Below are positions 9,402 to 18,252 of a DNA stretch of 64,000 bases, one piece after another. The position numbers were made by a program, and so were the translations under genes. Under the pieces are notes generated by a model that saw only the letters and a program-made list of their open reading frames with translations, was not told the origin of the DNA and did no database searches. Origin of the DNA: Cryobacterium breve (GTDB lineage Bacteria > Actinomycetota > Actinomycetes > Actinomycetales > Microbacteriaceae); NCBI RefSeq assembly GCF_027594785.1, contig NZ_CP075584.1:930001-994000 (forward strand). Reading direction: 5' to 3'. Position 1 is the first letter of the stretch. The number at the start of each line of letters is the position of its first letter.

Positions 9402-9821
9402 ATGAAGGACCGATTCATTTACATTGCCGGGATTGTTATCGTGGCCGGCGTCGCGGGCGGACTTGTCGCCTCCAGCCAAGGAAACGGCTCTCCGCAGTGG
9501 ATGTCACCGCTGCTATTAGGGCTCCTGGTAATGATCGTCATGTCCGCAGGGATCGGCGCAGTGGTCCTCCGAAAGCGCTCTGAACGACAGAACTCCACTG
9601 CCACAAAAGACAGCCTTGAGCGCCAAGCGGCCGTGGAGGCGCAGTCGAAGACATTCATCGACATGCTGTTTCTCACTGTTACAGCCGGATGCCTCTTCAT
9701 CATCTTCCCCACGCAGACGAATCCGGCCTGGATCTTGATCGGTATCGTCGTCGCCCTGATCGCCGATTTTTGGGTGCGCTCTGCGGTCATCATGAAGGCG
9801 GCCGCCAAAGTCACCTCATGA
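9402..9821 (+). CDS. Four-helix membrane protein paired with XRE regulator
   Basis: A 139-residue protein from ATG 9402, preceded by GGGAG six bases upstream. It has two hydrophobic hairpins: IYIAGIVIVAGVAGGLVASS with MSPLLLGLLVMIVMSAGIGAVVL, then a polar stretch of about 35 residues, then MLFLTVTAGCLFIIF with WILIGIVVALIADFWV. Small four-helix membrane proteins overlapping a downstream short XRE gene are a common two-gene arrangement in Gram-positive bacteria, where the membrane partner may sense a signal or give immunity. It overlaps the regulator by four bases (ATGA, 9818-9821). Confidence 0.75.
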   Translation: MKDRFIYIAGIVIVAGVAGGLVASSQGNGSPQWMSPLLLGLLVMIVMSAGIGAVVLRKRSERQNSTATKDSLERQAAVEAQSKTFIDMLFLTVTAGCLFIIFPTQTNPAWILIGIVVALIADFWVRSAVIMKAAAKVTS

Positions 9822-10021
9822 GGAACGACGTGGAAGTCCTAAGGCAAGCACGCAATTGGTCCCAAGAAACGTTGGCCAAGAGTGTCGGAGTCTCCAGACA
9901 GACAATCAACGCGATCGAAGCCGGCCGATTCAACCCCAGCCTCCCTCTCGCTCTGCGCCTCGCGAGGCTCTTCCAGAAGCCGGTCGAGGCCATGTTCTTC
10001 GACGGACACCCCGGCAAATGA
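9818..10021 (+). CDS. Short XRE-family transcriptional regulator
   Basis: A 67-residue protein that is little more than a helix-turn-helix (RQARNWSQETLAKSVGVSRQ, TINAIEAGRFNPSLPLALRL) with the typical short C-terminal PVEAMFF tail. It belongs to the compact YozG/SdpR-like XRE group that is encoded next to a small membrane protein. The start codon overlaps the stop of that gene. It most probably binds the two GGAAAG/CTTTCC palindromes at 9330-9374 and autoregulates the pair; whether it also controls the secreted protein at 8620 is open. Confidence 0.85.
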   Translation: MRNDVEVLRQARNWSQETLAKSVGVSRQTINAIEAGRFNPSLPLALRLARLFQKPVEAMFFDGHPGK

Positions 10022-10669
10022 GTCTCTCCGACAAATGGAACCCCACCCTGCGCGTTGTCCTGGTCGTCGGCCGGTGTGGTGTCCGCATAGCTAACCGCCG
10101 AGTTTCAGCTGACTCAATGACGGGCCATCTTCATGGCCGAGCCTAGCCACGGCCATTTGCATCGCCCATATTGTGTTCGGTTGAAGCTGGCAGGAGTCAC
10201 TCGAGATGGCCGAGCGCGCGAATGAACTGGCCCGGAGCGTCGATGCCGCCCAAGGTCCGGCGAGAATCGAGCTTCCGCCGGTTAGCCGGACCTCGAGCGA
10301 CACGGATTTGGGCCCAGTCGCAGAGTCAGGGCCGGCCCCGCTTATCGTTTCACAAGGGAACCTTGAGTGACGCGCACGGAGCGTGAGTTGCGGAGGCAGG
10401 AGGCTGCTCACTTGGGGTGTGATGGATGGGTCGCTGTTGAGACGGGCGAGCGGTTAGAGTCCGATCACGGAGTAGCAGCGTTCGATTCTCGCGTCCGGTG
10501 GTCGAATAGTTACCGGCTCAAGCACCACCAACCCGCCGCGACTACGGCACACTAGAACTCACAAGTGAGTGGCCCTGAAGTAAGTTGGCAGAAATAGCCC
10601 TGTCTTAAGTTGGCGTTTTCAGGCCACCCCCGCCCTCGGCCTCGAACACACCCCGCACCATGAGGAGCA
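10022..10669. other. Non-coding stretch
   Basis: No reading frame here looks coding. Near the end, between 10572 and 10616, two similar segments (CCTGAAGTAAGTTGGCA and CCTGTCTTAAGTTGGCG) repeat 23 bases apart; they could be the worn end of an insertion sequence, but no partner end was found. Confidence 0.4.
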
Positions 10670-11573
10670 ATGAGCATCTTCACTGGCCTTAGCGCCTTCC
10701 CCCTGACCCCATTTCAGAACGATGCGGTCGACGAGCACGCGTTTATCGGCCTGATCCAAAGGTTGAGCGGGGCGAAGGTGGACTCGATCACAACGCTGGG
10801 CTCGACGGGCTCCTATGCCTATCTCACCCCGGACGAGCGTGCCCGCGTCGCAGGCTCTTGCCGTTGAGCATGCTGGTGAGACGCCCGTTTTCGCGGGGGT
10901 AGGGGCGCTGCGCACCTCCCAGATCCTCACGAACATCGACCATTCCGAACAAGCCGGTGCCGCGGGAGTGCTGCTGGCTCCGATGAGCTACCAGCCCCTC
11001 ACCGACGACGACGTATTCGAGCTGTTTCGCACTGTCACCGAGCACACCGAACTTCCCGTGATCGTCTACGACAACCCCGGCACCACCCACTTCACCTTCA
11101 GCACCGACCTCTACGCCCGCATCGCCCGCCTGCCGGGGATCGCGTCGATCAAGATCCCCGGCGTGCCTCCCGACCCCGCCGCAGCCCGCGCCCACGTCTC
11201 GGCTGTCCGAGCCGTGGTGCCCAAGCACGTCACGATCGGCGTGTCCGGTGACGCATTCGCCGCGACCGGGTTGAATGCGGGATGTGATGCCTGGTATTCG
11301 GTCATCGGGGGTATCCTCCCTGCGGCTGCACTCGCAATCACGCGAGCCGCACAAGATGGCCGGGAGGCGGACGCGGCGGCAGAATCAGAACGGCTCGCCC
11401 CGTTGTGGCGTTTGTTCACCGAGTTCGGAGGCGCTCTGCGCGTGGTCGCGGCCATCGCGGAGCACCTCGGCCTCGCCCCGCACGAGTGCCTGCCGCTCCC
11501 GATCCTAGGGCTGTCCGAGGCGCGACGGGCACGAGTCGCCGAGGTGCTAAACGAGCTCCGACTCGACCGATAA
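10670..11573 (+). pseudogene. DapA/N-acetylneuraminate lyase-family aldolase, frameshifted
   Basis: The N-terminal segment (MSIFTGLSAFPLTPFQNDAV, DSITTLGSTGSYAYLTPDERARVA) and the main part (LAVEHAGETPVFAGVGALRT through PVIVYDNPGTTHF and IASIKIPG) together make a complete TIM-barrel of the dihydrodipicolinate synthase family, about 300 residues. The conserved YDNP tyrosine and the Schiff-base lysine in IKIPG are present. The frame breaks at 10852-10856, where GCAGCTCTTG reads GCAGGCTCTTG; removing one G repairs it. The substrate is not predictable. Its place in a small integrative element suggests a catabolic or sugar-acid role rather than lysine synthesis. Confidence 0.78.
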
Positions 11574-11985
11574 ACCCACTCATCCGGTCCCGTCCAATTA
11601 GGGCGGACACGGGTGGTCGCTGTCCCGGTAAGTGCTCGCGAGCAGCGTGCCGGGTTGGCCTCGCTTGAAACCGCCTGCGGCTGCGCACAACGGGGACCCC
11701 CTACGGACACTCCCCTGCGGAGACTCGGCTCTGCGGCGCGTTTGGGCGGGAGGCGCCCGCAAGACCCGCCCGTTGAGGATTCGCGCATAGGCGCCTCAAA
11801 CACGACAACGGTTCCAACGTTCCAGCCGTCTCGTAACCCTAGAGATACAAGACATCTCACGACTCGCTTTCTCGGCCTCACGGATCGTCGGAGCCTCGTG
11901 CCGCGACGAGGCTCATAACTTCGTCGCACAGCCTCCGGCTTGAAATGCGGTGCACACCGCTTGCCATGAGACACCCTCAGGAGCA
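11574..11985. other. Non-coding stretch
   Basis: I see no gene between the aldolase and the resolvase remnant. The sequence is GC-rich, with only arginine- and proline-rich shadow frames. Confidence 0.4.
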
Positions 11986-12280
11986 CAGTGGCGAAGCTGA
12001 TCGGCTGGCGCGCGTATCGACGTTTCAGCAATCCACAGGCCGGCAAGAGGCAGACATCCGTGCCGCCGGTGTCCGGCGCGACGTTCTCTTCATCAACCGC
12101 GGCGTCTCCGGCACTCGAGCATCACGGCCCGACTTCGACCGCGCCCTCGATGCCCTTGAGGACGGCGACACTCATGATCGCTTTCGCCGAGGAGGTCCGA
12201 GGCCGCGGCGGAGGACTCCAGGTTTTGAACCTGGGCAGCGTCGACGTCGACACGGCGACGCCCGAACTGCTGCGCCTTTC
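11986..12280 (+). pseudogene. Serine recombinase (resolvase/invertase) remnant
   Basis: The segment keeps the N-terminal catalytic motif LIG-ARVSTFQQSTGRQEAD, with the active serine in ARVS, and RGVSGTRASRPDFDRALDAL. It then jumps frame to AFAEEVRGRGGGLQVLNLGSVDVDTATP. The middle of the catalytic core (about 15-18 residues around LDRLGR) is missing, a frameshift lies just before ARVST, and the C-terminal helix-turn-helix is gone. Unlike the single-base breaks elsewhere, this one is truly degraded. It is probably left from an earlier transposon. Confidence 0.7.
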
Positions 12281-12552
12281 GTGTGTTCATGGGGACGCCA
12301 CACCCGGAGAGCTCCCCGAGTGCACAGCGGATTGCATCCATTTCTGCCAGTCGCACAACCGTCTACCAGTCGAACATTGCCTCTTCACGGTCCGTCCACC
12401 ACACCATGGTCACAATCCCCGTCCGCCCTCAAACCAGTGACTTTCTGACTGGCTTGTCCTGCTGCTTTTATCGTCTGCTCCTGTTTTTTTGTACTTCGTT
12501 TTGTCTTTTTTTCCTGTTTTTTTCTCCTACTTCTCTCTCTCCTACACTTCTT

Positions 12553-12670
12553 CCTCTTTCCCTGTCCCACCGCTACCCCTTTGCTTCCCAACCCCCCACA
12601 CAAAGCCGTTGGGTGTGGGGGGTTGGGAAGCGAGCGCAGCGAGGGGGGCGCGGTGGGACAGGGAAAGAGG
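12553..12670. repeat. Long two-tier hairpin next to a T-rich tract
   Basis: An outer perfect 20-bp arm (12553-12572 with 12651-12670) encloses an inner perfect 19-bp arm (GCTTCCCAACCCCCCACAC at 12583-12601 with 12613-12631) and an 11-base loop. About 90 bases immediately upstream (12466-12552) are almost pure pyrimidine with several T runs. No gene matches it. It could be a strong terminator, a structured RNA or a replication-type structure. Confidence 0.75.
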
Positions 12671-12683
12671 CCCCTTACCTAGT

Positions 12684-12738
12684 CGTTTGCCTATTCGCTC
12701 TCAACGAATACCCAAACGAATACCCAAACGAATGGGCA
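12684..12738. repeat. 12-bp tandem repeat and imperfect inverted repeat
   Basis: The unit AACGAATACCCA occurs at 12703-12714 and 12715-12726 and then in altered form at 12727-12738. CGTTTGCCTATTCG at 12684-12697 is complementary to CGAATACCCAAACG at 12705-12718 with two mismatches. From 12739 to the integrase start at 13072 I see no gene. Confidence 0.55.
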
Positions 12739-13071
12739 GCTCGATTTCGAGCCCAGTCTCGCGACGCTGATGGGCTGTGGATTCGAGTAACAAGTGAGCG
12801 CCTGAGCTACCTCTTGAAGTCTTCTCATGCCCCATCATCCCGAGGAGTGACTTCATTGCGTAGAGAGCGAACCGCGCAACGCCGCGGGCCTCGTCGGACC
12901 TCCCTTTGGCACAGCAATCGGCCGCGGATCCCAAAGCGCTCGTGCGGCCCCGATAACACGATGGGCACGATTGGCCCCGAAATGGATACCATTCCGGCCC
13001 CAACTATTCGGTGTCGGGGGTCGCCGTTACCCTTTCAGCCAGTTCCACGCGCCGACGCGAAAGGACATCTC

Positions 13072-14262
13072 ATGGGAAGCATCGAACCCTACGACACCGC
13101 GAAGGGCCGACGGTATCGGGTGATCTATCGCCGGCCGGATCACCTCCAGACCCAGAAGCGCGGCTTCACGACCAAACGGTCCGCACAGCTCTTCCTGGCC
13201 GGCGTCGAGGTCGACAAGAACCGCGGCGCCTACGTCGACCCCAGCAAAACTCGAGCCACGGTCGATGCCTGGATGCGCGTCTGGCTGGCCACTCGACCGG
13301 ATCTGCGCGCCACGACCCGCACGCGCGTCGAGGGCATCATCGCCAACCACATCTCGCCCCAGATCGGGCGCATTCCCATCGGGGAACTCAACCGGCTGCG
13401 AGTCCAGGAGTGGGCGGCGAACCTGCCCGGCTCCCCCGAATCCGTTCGCAAGGTCGCCAACGTACTCTCGGGCGCCCTGCAGCTGGCTGTCGACGACGGG
13501 CGGTTGCCTGCCAACCCGGCGCAGCGGTTGAAGCTGCCGAAGAAGGTGAAGACCGCCAAGCACTACCTCAGCCACGACCAGGTCGCCGCGCTCGCTGGAG
13601 CCGTCGGCGATCACGCTCACGGCTCGGACTACGGGTACGAGGTTCTCGTGCTCACGCTGGCGTACTGCGGCCTGCGCTGGGGCGAACTCGCCGGCCTGCG
13701 AGTGGCCGACGTCGACCTCGAGCATCGCCGGCTTGCCGTTCGCCAGACCGTCGTCGAGGACAAGGGCTACCAGCGCGTCGAAGCCCCCAAGGACTACGAG
13801 CATCGGTCGATCCCGATTCCCGGATTCCTGGTCGAGATGCTCGGTCGTCAGATTCGCGGCCGCACGGCGATGCAGCCCGTCTTCTATGGAATCCGCACCA
13901 AGACTTGGCTGCGCAATCACGCGTTTCGACAGGGCTGGTTCGATCCAGCAGCGACGGAGATCGGCCTTGACGGCCTGACGCCCCACGAGCTGCGCCATAC
14001 CGCCGCGAGCCTGGCCGTCTCAGCCGGAGCCAACGTCAAGGCGGTGCAGCGGATGCTGGGTCACGCGTCGGCATCGATCACGCTCGACGTGTACGCGGAC
14101 CTCTTCGACGAAGACCTCGACAGTGTTGCCACGGCCCTCGATCAGATGGCCCGTAAATCGGATGTTGCCAAAATGTTGCCAAAACCCGAAAACGGGCCTT
14201 CTGGGGCGCTTAAACAAGAAGGCCCGGTTCACCTTGTTTTCAAGGGAACCGGGCAATTGTGA
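13072..14262 (+). CDS. Tyrosine-recombinase integrase of the tRNA-Glu element
   Basis: A 396-residue integrase from ATG 13072, with AAAGGA seven bases upstream; the open frame extends further upstream without coding character. It has an N-terminal AP2-like arm-binding segment (RYRVIYRRPDHLQTQKRGFT), a SAM-like core-binding domain (about 60-160) and a catalytic domain. The catalytic residues are R202 (GLRWGEL), H305-R308 (PHELRHTAASL), H331 (MLGHAS) and Y341 (DVYADL), with a lysine in the EAPKDYEHRSIPI hairpin. The last 20 or so codons lie in the right attachment repeat, and the stop overlaps the 3' end of tRNA-Glu. Family and role are secure. Confidence 0.95.
   Translation: MGSIEPYDTAKGRRYRVIYRRPDHLQTQKRGFTTKRSAQLFLAGVEVDKNRGAYVDPSKTRATVDAWMRVWLATRPDLRATTRTRVEGIIANHISPQIGRIPIGELNRLRVQEWAANLPGSPESVRKVANVLSGALQLAVDDGRLPANPAQRLKLPKKVKTAKHYLSHDQVAALAGAVGDHAHGSDYGYEVLVLTLAYCGLRWGELAGLRVADVDLEHRRLAVRQTVVEDKGYQRVEAPKDYEHRSIPIPGFLVEMLGRQIRGRTAMQPVFYGIRTKTWLRNHAFRQGWFDPAATEIGLDGLTPHELRHTAASLAVSAGANVKAVQRMLGHASASITLDVYADLFDEDLDSVATALDQMARKSDVAKMLPKPENGPSGALKQEGPVHLVFKGTGQL
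14163..14181. repeat. Arm-type integrase site candidate, right end
   Basis: An identical copy of TGTTGCCAAAATGTTGCCA from 8193-8211, here inside the integrase coding sequence (encoding VAKMLPK). It lies 79 bases inward of the tRNA 3' end. Confidence 0.6.
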
Positions 14263-14306
14263 CCCCAGCGGGATTCGAACCCGCGTTACCGCCGTGAGAG
14301 GGCGAT
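14185..14306. repeat. Right attachment repeat
   Basis: The partner of 7971-8092. It includes the terminator hairpin of tRNA-Glu and 47 bases of the tRNA itself (14260-14306). Confidence 0.9.
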
Positions 14307-14332
14307 GTCCTAGGCCGCTAAACGATGGGGCC
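14260..14332 (-). tRNA. tRNA-Glu (anticodon CTC)
   Basis: The minus strand folds as a full cloverleaf of 73 bases. The acceptor GGCCCCA pairs with TGGGGTC including one G-U, the anticodon loop CUCUCAC has CUC at 14298-14296, the T arm carries GGTTCGAATCC, and the discriminator is A. The 3' part derives from the integrated element and the 5' part is original chromosome, so the gene is functional after integration. Confidence 0.95.
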
Positions 14333-14472
14333 GTTTTTTGCAACTTACCGAGTATGCCACACGGATCGGGTCCACTCCAAACCGAGTGAACGACACGGCA
14401 CGTCGTCGGCTTGCATCACCCGGTCATCTGGGTATTAGCTCGGTCCAGATACCCGAGAGAAAAGGACCCGAC

Positions 14473-15112
14473 ATGAAACTGACCAAGCTCGAGCACGCCG
14501 CCCTGATCGTCGAGGTCGCAGGACGCAAGCTCTACATCGACCCGGGTTCGTACACGACGGCATTGACCGACACGGCACGAACGGATGCCGTCGTCATCAC
14601 CCACGAGCACCCGGACCACTGGACCCCCGAACAACTCGACCGCATCATCTCCTTCCAACCCCGACGTGAGGATCTTCGGGCCGGCGGGAGTCGCCGCCGC
14701 CGCAACGGGATACCCCGTCGAGATCGTGCACGAAGGCGACACCGCGACGGTCGGCGACTTCACCCTGCGCTTCTTCGGAAGCACCCACGCCGTGATCCAC
14801 TCCTCGATCCCCGTGATCGACAACGTCGGCGTGCTCGTCAACGACCGGCTGTACTACGCCGGCGATTCCTTCACTGTTCCGACAGGGGTGGAGGTCGACA
14901 CGCTCGCCGTTCCGGCAGGCGCGCCCTGGCTGAAGATCAGCGAGGTGATCGACTACGTGCTCGCCGTGAAGCCGAGCCGCACCTTCCCGACCCATGAAAT
15001 GCTTCTGTCGCGCGCAGGCAAGGACCTCTCCAATCTGCGGATCGCCGCGGCGACCGAACAGGCTGGTGGGGAGTTCTTCGCCCTCGAACCGAACGAGTCG
15101 CTCGACCTCTGA
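14473..15112 (+). pseudogene. Metallo-beta-lactamase-fold hydrolase, frameshifted
   Basis: From ATG 14473 (AGGA upstream) the protein begins MKLTKLEHAALIVEVAGRKL and carries the metal motif THEHPDHW. The frame breaks near 14653 and continues one frame over as NPDVRIFGPAGVAAAATGYP, with later metal ligands in GSTHAVIH and YYAGDSF, to the stop at 15112. Removing one T in the TCCTTCC run restores about 212 residues of the UlaG/YtnP-like beta-lactamase-fold hydrolase group (Zn-dependent hydrolases of unknown substrate). It is separate from the following ABC operon. Confidence 0.78.
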
Positions 15113-15340
15113 ACCGGGCCTGCTGACAGCCGCTGTCACGTCACCCGAAATGTTGGTCGTACGCTGGGATGACTGGGGTGTGTTCGTCGGCTGGTTCCCA
15201 GTCCTCTCCCAGCGAGCGCCGTGAATGTGCAGCTACTGTAAACTTATTGTCTGCGCACCGTTACCGCCAGCATCCGCTGGCCGGGACGGCTTCCGCGGGT
15301 CGAGCGAAGCGCTCCAGTCACCCAACGAAGGAAAGCCCGC

Positions 15341-16063
15341 ATGAGTGTCCCCGTTTTATCCGCGCAGGTCATAGGCAAGTCCTATGGCAGCGGAGCCAAC
15401 CGCTTTGACGCGCTCAAGGGCGTCTCCCTCGACATCCAGGCCGGCGAGTCCGTCGCCATCGTCGGGAAGAGCGGCTCGGGAAAGTCGACGCTCATGCACC
15501 TGCTCGCGCTCCTCGACGATCCGGACTCCGGCGTACTCCTCGTCGAGGGCACCGACGCCAAGAAGCTCAAGGCGAAGGAACTCAACCGGCTCCGTAACCA
15601 GGACTTCGGCTTCGTGTTCCAGCAGTTCTTCCTGACCGCGAATGCGACCGTGCTCGAGAACGTCGTCCTCCCGCTCACGATCGCCGGCGTGGGAGCCAGG
15701 GAACGCAAGGCTCGCGGCATGGCGGCACTCGAACAGCTCGAACTGGCCGACAAGGCCAAGAACAAGGCGAAGAACCTTTCCGGCGGCCAGAAGCAGCGTG
15801 CGGTCATCGCGCGCGCCCTCGTGAACAACCCCAAGGTCATCTTCGCGGACGAGCCCACCGGAAACCTCGACTCCGCAACCGGAACGGTCGTGGAAGACAT
15901 CCTCTTCAAGCTCAACAAGGAGAACGGCATCACGCTCATCATCGTGACCCACGACACAGAGCTCGCCGCCCGTTGCGACCGCCAGATCTTCATTCGCGAC
16001 GGCCTTGAAGAGACCGCCGACTCCCCCACGGGAACCCACAAGAGAGGCGGGGCCCACTCGTGA
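15341..16063 (+). CDS. MacB-type ABC transporter, ATP-binding protein
   Basis: A 240-residue ATPase with Walker A (GKSGSGKST), Q-loop, signature (NLSGGQKQRAVIARAL), Walker B (VIFADEPTGNLDSATG, the DEPTGNLD form typical of the MacB/LolD group) and switch histidine (THDTELA). It works with the FtsX-like permease that follows, whose start overlaps its stop by four bases. Such systems are mechanotransmission exporters for peptides, lipoproteins or drugs rather than classical importers. The TetR gene at the end of the operon probably regulates it. Confidence 0.93.
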   Translation: MSVPVLSAQVIGKSYGSGANRFDALKGVSLDIQAGESVAIVGKSGSGKSTLMHLLALLDDPDSGVLLVEGTDAKKLKAKELNRLRNQDFGFVFQQFFLTANATVLENVVLPLTIAGVGARERKARGMAALEQLELADKAKNKAKNLSGGQKQRAVIARALVNNPKVIFADEPTGNLDSATGTVVEDILFKLNKENGITLIIVTHDTELAARCDRQIFIRDGLEETADSPTGTHKRGGAHS

Positions 16064-17363
16064 AGTTCCTCGACATCGTCCGCTCCGCCATTCAGAACAG
16101 TTTCCGCAACAAGCTCCGCACCGGTCTCACCGTTGTCGCCATCTTCATCGGAGCCTTCACGCTCACAATCACGAGCGGCGTCGGCACCGGGGTGACCGCG
16201 TACATCAACGGACAGGTTTCGGCGATCGGCGCCGCCGACGTGCTCACGATCACCAAGGCGGCGGATGCAACGGCCACGGCCAGCGACGGACCGGCCGCCT
16301 ATGACCCGAGCAAGTCCACGACCGTGAGCCTCGGCAACGGGTCGCGCCCCGGTTCGACCATCCAGGCCCTGACCACGGCGGACCTCGCGAAGATCAAGGC
16401 GACCGCAGGCATCCTGAGCGTCGACCCCGCCGTGCGAGTATCGCCGGACTATGTCGAATATGCCGGAAACGGAAAGTTCGAGCTCACGGTGAGCCAGACC
16501 GGGACCATCACGACGGCAGACCTGGCCGCGGGGGCACAGCTCGACAACAGCAGGCTCGAGCGACCAGCTTCTCCTGCCGACGACCTACCTCGACAACCTC
16601 GGCTACGCAAACGCACAGGCCGCCGTCGGCACGAAGGTCAGCATCGGGATCACCGACTACACCGGAACCCAGCAGACCGTCGCGGCCACCGTCGTCGGCG
16701 TGCAGAACGAGACGCTCCTCGGCACCGGCGCCGCCCTCAACCGGAGCCTCGTCGCCCACCTGCACACCGTCGCGGTCGCAGGTGAACCTGCCGGCGTCAC
16801 CGCCGGCTATGCCACCGCGGTCGCGCACTTCGACGCCTCCGCGACGAAAGCACAGATCACCACGATCAAGAATGACCTCAGCGCGCAGGGATACTCCTCC
16901 CAGACGGTCGCCGACACGATCGGCGCCTTCTGAGACCGTGATCAACGTCATCATCGGCGTGCTCAACGCCTTCGCGGTGATCGCCCTGATCGCCGCAGGC
17001 TTCGGCATCGTCAACACCCTCCTGATGAGCGTGCAGGAACGCACCCGCGAGATCGGGCTGATGAAGGCCATGGGCATGAACGGCGGACGTGTCTATGCCC
17101 TGTTCAGCATGGAGGCGGTCTTCATCGGTTTCCTCGGCAGCGCACTCGGCGTCCTCGCCGCGATCGGCGTCGGCTCGCTCATCAGCAATCTCCTCGCGAA
17201 CGGGATCTTCTCCGCCCTGCCCGGTCTCCAGGTCGTGCAGTTCGCACCGGCCTCGATCGCAATCATCGTCGGGGTCGTGATGCTGATCGCGTTCCTCGCC
17301 GGCACCCTGCCCGCGAGGGCCGCGGCTCGTCAGAACCCCATCGACGCCCTGCGGTATGAGTAG
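16060..17363 (+). pseudogene. MacB/FtsX-type ABC permease, two frameshifts
   Basis: The product has an N-terminal helix (FRNKLRTGLTVVAIFIGAFT), a large extracytoplasmic domain of about 230 residues and three C-terminal helices (INVIIGVLNAFAVIALIAAG, then VYALFSMEAVFIGFLGSALG, then IAIIVGVVMLIAFLAGTLPA), ending in ARQNPIDALRYE, which is classic for FtsX-domain permeases. It is broken twice. At 16552-16556 an AGCT reads AGGCT (the repaired text is DNSSSSDQLLLPTTYLDNLG). Near 16931 TTCGAG reads TTCTGAG, creating a stop. Two single-base removals give about 433 residues. It is the membrane partner of the upstream ATPase. Confidence 0.85.
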
Positions 17364-18054
17364 TCGCCCGGGAGACACGCACAACATCCCCACCGACGCC
17401 GGGCAGGACGAGGGACTCCGGGCCCGCAAGCGCGCCGCCACCCAGGCCGCGCTCGAAGCGGCCGCAATCGGCCAGGCCAGTGAACACGGATACCACCACG
17501 TCACCGTCGACATGATCTGTGAGGCGGCCCAGGTCTCCCAGCGCACCTTCTTCAACTATTTCGCGACCAAGGATGCCGCCTTCCTCGGAGCGTCCCCGCC
17601 CCTGCCCACCGAGAGCGCGGTGCAGACGTTCGTCGAGGGCAACGGCGGATCCGTCCTTGCGGAGCTCGTCCTGATGATCGAGTCCGCGATCGCCGCGAGC
17701 GAACCCGACCGCAACCTTCTCCGGGCGAGGCGCACGCTGATCGAGAACACCCCCGAACTCTTCACAAGCGAGATCGTCCGCCTCGCCGAACTCGAAGACC
17801 GGCTCGCGGACGTCGTGCTGCTGCGCTTCGCGGCCCGGGGGCGGACAGAGACGACAACGCCGGACATCCTCGACGAGGCGCACATGGTCGTCGGGCTGGC
17901 GGTCAGCGTCCTCCGCTTCGCGATGCGCAAAGCCTCGGAATCCGACTACTCCGCCGATCCCCGCGCCATCCTGCGCCATGCCATCGGCCTCGTCGAACGC
18001 ATCACCGGGGTCAATCCGTTCACAACGGATGCCCGCGAGCCGCGGAGAGACTAG
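17356..18054 (+). CDS. TetR-family transcriptional regulator
   Basis: A 232-residue repressor. After a variable N-terminus the DNA-binding part runs ARKRAATQAALEAAAIGQAS, then YHHVTVDMICEAAQVSQRTF followed by FNYFATKDA, the standard TetR helix-turn-helix. The C-terminal domain is a ligand-binding alpha-helical bundle of unknown specificity. Its start overlaps the permease stop by eight bases, so it is the third gene of the ABC exporter operon and probably represses it until an exported compound binds. Confidence 0.92.
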   Translation: MSSRPGDTHNIPTDAGQDEGLRARKRAATQAALEAAAIGQASEHGYHHVTVDMICEAAQVSQRTFFNYFATKDAAFLGASPPLPTESAVQTFVEGNGGSVLAELVLMIESAIAASEPDRNLLRARRTLIENTPELFTSEIVRLAELEDRLADVVLLRFAARGRTETTTPDILDEAHMVVGLAVSVLRFAMRKASESDYSADPRAILRHAIGLVERITGVNPFTTDAREPRRD

Positions 18055-18252
18055 CCCGCCTGACGGGCTCCCTGTGTATCCACACAGTGCGGTTGCAAAA
18101 CCTGAGGAATTGTCTACTTTGGTTCAGTAGGGACCCATTGCCGTACTCGCGAGCGTGGCGGGGATCTCGGAACTGAATCACTGCACACCTTCGGCGAGTC
18201 AGCTCAATGGCGCCGCTGACCAGCATAATCGAGCACAAGGAACCCGATCCCT

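Larger units (their letters stand above)
7991..14306. mobile_element. 6.2-kb integrative element in tRNA-Glu
   Basis: Two copies of a sequence, identical over 102 bp (7991-8092 and 14205-14306) and recognisable over 122 bp (from 7971 and 14185 with three mismatches), bound the region. Both copies contain the 3' two-thirds of tRNA-Glu and its terminator hairpin. The right copy completes a full tRNA gene at 14260-14332, while the left copy is a displaced 3' remnant. A tyrosine integrase gene ends inside the right repeat. This is the standard arrangement of a tRNA-targeted island. Cargo: a secreted protein, a membrane protein/XRE pair, a DapA-like gene and a resolvase remnant. There are no conjugation, capsid or replication genes, so it is probably a small satellite or a decayed island. 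The stretch 8212-8619 holds no convincing gene. Confidence 0.88.

Noticed and set aside
10572..10616. Insertion-sequence end with TAAGTTGGC repeats
   Set aside because: There is no matching opposite end or transposase, so it is noted only within the non-coding stretch.
12283..13071. Upstream extension of the integrase frame to 12283
   Set aside because: It crosses the T-rich tract and hairpin and gives low-complexity Phe/Leu/Ser text; ATG 13072 has a good ribosome-binding site and the normal integrase start.
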